Below, one piece after another: positions 61,766 to 64,000 of a stretch of 64,000 nt of DNA. Within the stretch, counting starts at the first letter, position 1. Each line of letters opens with the position of its first letter. The notes beneath the pieces are model-generated. The model saw only the letters and a program-made list of their open reading frames with translations, ran no database searches and was not told the DNA's origin. Source of the stretch: Antedon mediterranea (Eukaryota; Echinodermata; Crinoidea; Comatulida; Antedonidae); NCBI RefSeq assembly GCF_964355755.1, contig NC_092670.1, positions 26,959,795 to 27,023,794 on the forward strand. The letters are read 5' to 3'. Made by a program: the position numbers and the translations under genes.

Positions 61766-62144
61766 GAATGTATATCCATCAGGTGTACATTCAATTGGTG
61801 GTTACCATATAGTCTTCTGATATTTGTATTGTTCCAGATAATTTGGTTACCGAAGTTATCCTGTGGTTCCCTTTCCTTACTCCAAGCAATGCAGATATCT
61901 TTAATAAACTTGTTATCAACATTTGTGACATCTTTGATATGTAAATTACACCGAAAGATGAGTTCTTTTCCAAATGGAGAAAGAACTTGATCAAAGAACA
62001 TTTTCCAATATTCACATTTTTGTATCGTTTCCAGGTCGTTTTTAGAGCATTATGCAAATATGCATATAGTACAGGAAAGATAAGCTCAGAATCAGTAAAA
62101 GGTTGAAAAAATTGTAACAGAATTTTTTTCAACACATAATGCAT
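61766..62144 (-). pseudogene. LINE-like C-terminal fragment
   Basis: Pieces such as LYAYLHNALKTTWKRYKN and FGNQIIWNNTNIR, in two frames, resemble the region after reverse transcriptase in L1/Tx1-type LINEs (NQPIWNN-type block). They abut the endonuclease fragment in the wrong order, which suggests two separate insertions. Confidence 0.4.
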
Positions 62145-62541
62145 TTCTATTTAAGGTCCCTATATGAGCATACTAAAAGTCTAGAAAAATCCAGGTAGGG
62201 GAAATAGGTTTTTTAAAACAAAATGACCGCCAATGGCGAAAAATGTCTTAAAATGAACAAAAAACATTGTATATCTAATTACCGTACTTGATAGCAGTTT
62301 TTATTATGCTTTTTATATTTCTTTAGTGTCAAACATTTCAACTGTAATATATACATATTAATTTAAGTGCTATTTGGCAGCAAAACACACATTAAGTATC
62401 AAGATATCACCACGGTTATAATAATCGTAGTCATGCATTATAATGCAGGACTACGGTGTCTAATAAAACAGTTCATTTACATTTGTACTATCACAACAAT
62501 AGAATTATACAATCTTACAATCTATTAACCAATTCATTTTT

Positions 62542-63151
62542 TTAATGTCCGGTTATCATCGTATGTCTATAGGTAGGAATTGAGCATGTGCTGATGCCGT
62601 GGTATTCTTCACAAACAGTGGTACTGGGGGTAAATTTGTCATCAATGGACACACCACGCCATTTGTAACTTTCCATCCTCCAGTCTGTGGGTTGAAGAGT
62701 ATTTTCTATCCACTGCTGTACCATGGTAATAGACATGCAGGGAATGACATTTTGCAGCACTTGTTGTTGGGGGAATAGATTTTATTTGTGCTGTTTTGCT
62801 ACTTTCTCCTACTTTCTCCCAGAACGTATTCCTACAGAATAGCTACCAATGCCAATTCCCCTGATGCGATGACTTCTTTTTTTTGGGGACGTTTGGTTTT
62901 ACAGAATTTGTAAGCATACTACTGCAGGAGTGATGACTTTTTAAGACTAACACCTTATCCTCTATCAAATAGATGGGATGTAGTATCACATCCCTGGATT
63001 CCATGTATAAAGAGCAAATTAATTTGTACAGAGCTTCATACCAAGGAAAGACTTTACATGCATTCACAAGGCCCCATAGAGAACATACAGTATTAAACCA
63101 ATGAATGAAGCAGCAACCGTGACAGAATATTAATTTAAGAGGAAAGAACAT
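62542..63151 (-). other. Unidentified coding-like pieces
   Basis: Two minus-strand frames look protein-like: KVFPWYEALYKLICSLYME (near 63,040) and MVQQWIENTLQP with CEEYHGISTC (near 62,600-62,730). They are separated by stops. The first is vaguely reminiscent of DENN-domain segments, but that is too weak to assign. They may be exons or relics. Confidence 0.25.
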
Positions 63152-63208
63152 ATTATTACACTATGGGTCAAAATCAACCATATTCATCAATAGAGAAGCA
63201 GTCCACAT

Positions 63209-63232
63209 TTATTTATTTATTTATTTATTTAA
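63209..63232. repeat. (TTTA)n microsatellite
   Basis: Six uninterrupted TTTA-type units next to the LINE 3' region. Confidence 0.8.
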
Positions 63233-63495
63233 TCTTTCTTTATTCTGAAATACACTTTCAATACAATGTACTGATTTCCAAAGTGGTTCAGTTCTTAACT
63301 ACATAAATGTAAACAAAATACAGTATATAAATGGACAAAAGAAAATATAAAATTAAACCTAAAATTATCAAAATCAAATTAACACAATTAAAGTAAGCAC
63401 ATTTAAAGGTTAAAACATAAATAATTGAGATTTTGAAACAAGATAAAAGAAGTTTTAATCATTGAGCATTAATTAGATTTAGTTTTGAATTAAAA

Positions 63496-64000
63496 TTAAA
63501 GTTTTGAAATTTGTGATTTGAAAGTTGATACTGTCATATCATAAAGATCATTTTTTATTTTGTTAGGTAGAAAGTTCCATAATTTTGTAGATCTGTAATT
63601 AAAAGTTCTTTTACCTTGAGTATTATTCCATTTAGGTATTATCAAAGTGTTGTTACTTTGACTTCGTGTACCTTTATTGTGACTATCTTCAGTAAATATA
63701 AATTGAGTTGATAAATAGGGTGGTGCATGTCCATTTAGGCACTTGAAAAGTAATATTAGAATATGTTCATTCCATTTGTCCTTTAGTGTACTCCAACCAA
63801 GTGAGTTTAGGATATCACTAACATGAGTTTTGATATCTACAGATAATAATATTCTACCTAATCTATTTAATATAATTTGAAGAGAATCTGAAAAGTTTAC
63901 TTTACAATTTGATCAGACACAACTACAATAATGAAATAAAGGAATAACTAGTGCATTGGCTAACATTTTCAGAGTGTTTGATGGAATAAAATATTTTATA
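63496..64000 (-). pseudogene. CR1/L2-like LINE, 3' end of the reverse transcriptase frame
   Basis: Reading the minus strand inward from the window edge: LANALVIPLFHYCSCV, one TGA, LQIILNRLGRILLSVD, LLFKCLNGHAPPYLS, KRTFNYRSTKLWNFLPNKIK and ending TFKSQISKL with TAA at 63496-63498. This is the standard C-terminal pattern of CR1/L2-type LINEs. The element continues beyond 64000. Confidence 0.8.

Noticed and set aside
62843-63151. DENN-domain exon
   Set aside because: Only a short FPWYEALYKL resemblance, stops around it and no convincing splice sites; left as unidentified.

Overview
The window is eukaryotic, AT-rich and intron-bearing, and it is dominated by transposable elements. Three host genes are recognisable: the 5' half of SMARCAL1 (minus strand, about 0.9-3.8 kb), one exon of PSMC3IP/HOP2 (plus strand, 34.5 kb), and an apparently intronless immunoglobulin-superfamily receptor (plus strand, 39.5-41.4 kb). 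A Gmr1-type Ty3/gypsy element (known from deuterostomes), tRNA- and 5S-derived SINEs, a foldback element recalling the sea urchin TU class, and repeated clusters of the word TAGGCCTAGG suggest a marine invertebrate deuterostome, most likely an echinoderm. That assignment is inference.

Layout. 1-4.1 kb: five SMARCAL1 exons with introns holding a SINE and a MITE. 4.3-6.6 kb: long-inverted-repeat transposon with an 8-bp target duplication. 6.8-8.6 kb: terminal-inverted-repeat (TIR) element carrying a 76-bp minisatellite. 8.6-11.3 kb: GC-rich TAGGCC clusters, a degenerate GTGCGTCA repeat and two strong hairpins. 11.6-12.6 kb: pogo/Tigger-like MITE. 12.9-14.8 kb: decayed non-LTR retrotransposon. 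14.9-23.9 kb: complex higher-order repeat array with palindromes, TGACGTCA sites and alternating purine-pyrimidine tracts, ending in a cluster of stem-loops whose stems differ in sequence but stay complementary. 24.5-30.0 kb: foldback element whose arms are stacked ~365-bp repeats. 30-34.5 kb: a smaller inverted-repeat element and non-coding sequence. 34.5 kb: PSMC3IP exon. 36.9-37.7 kb: second pogo-like MITE. 39.5-41.6 kb: Ig receptor gene. 41.7-44.0 kb: MITEs and SINEs, including a 5S rRNA-derived SINE. 44.2-53.6 kb: a large TIR pair enclosing a complete LTR retrotransposon (46.2-52.6 kb), which itself contains a Harbinger-like insertion. 54.6-57.2 kb: LINE with a nearly intact reverse transcriptase. 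57-64 kb: mostly non-coding, with two CR1/L2-like LINE fragments and an unidentified coding-like piece.

How the parts relate. SMARCAL1 (fork remodelling) and HOP2 (meiotic strand exchange) are both DNA-repair genes, but there is no sign of functional clustering. The rest is nested transposition: a Harbinger-like element inside a Gmr1-like element inside a TIR element, and an 8-bp-duplication transposon inside an older MITE. The most informative items are the Gmr1-like element (integrase before reverse transcriptase, SCAN-like capsid, near-identical LTRs but broken pol), the Ig receptor with switch-motif-like and Grb2-type tyrosines, and the palindrome/stem-loop array. Coordinates of splice sites and element ends were read by eye.
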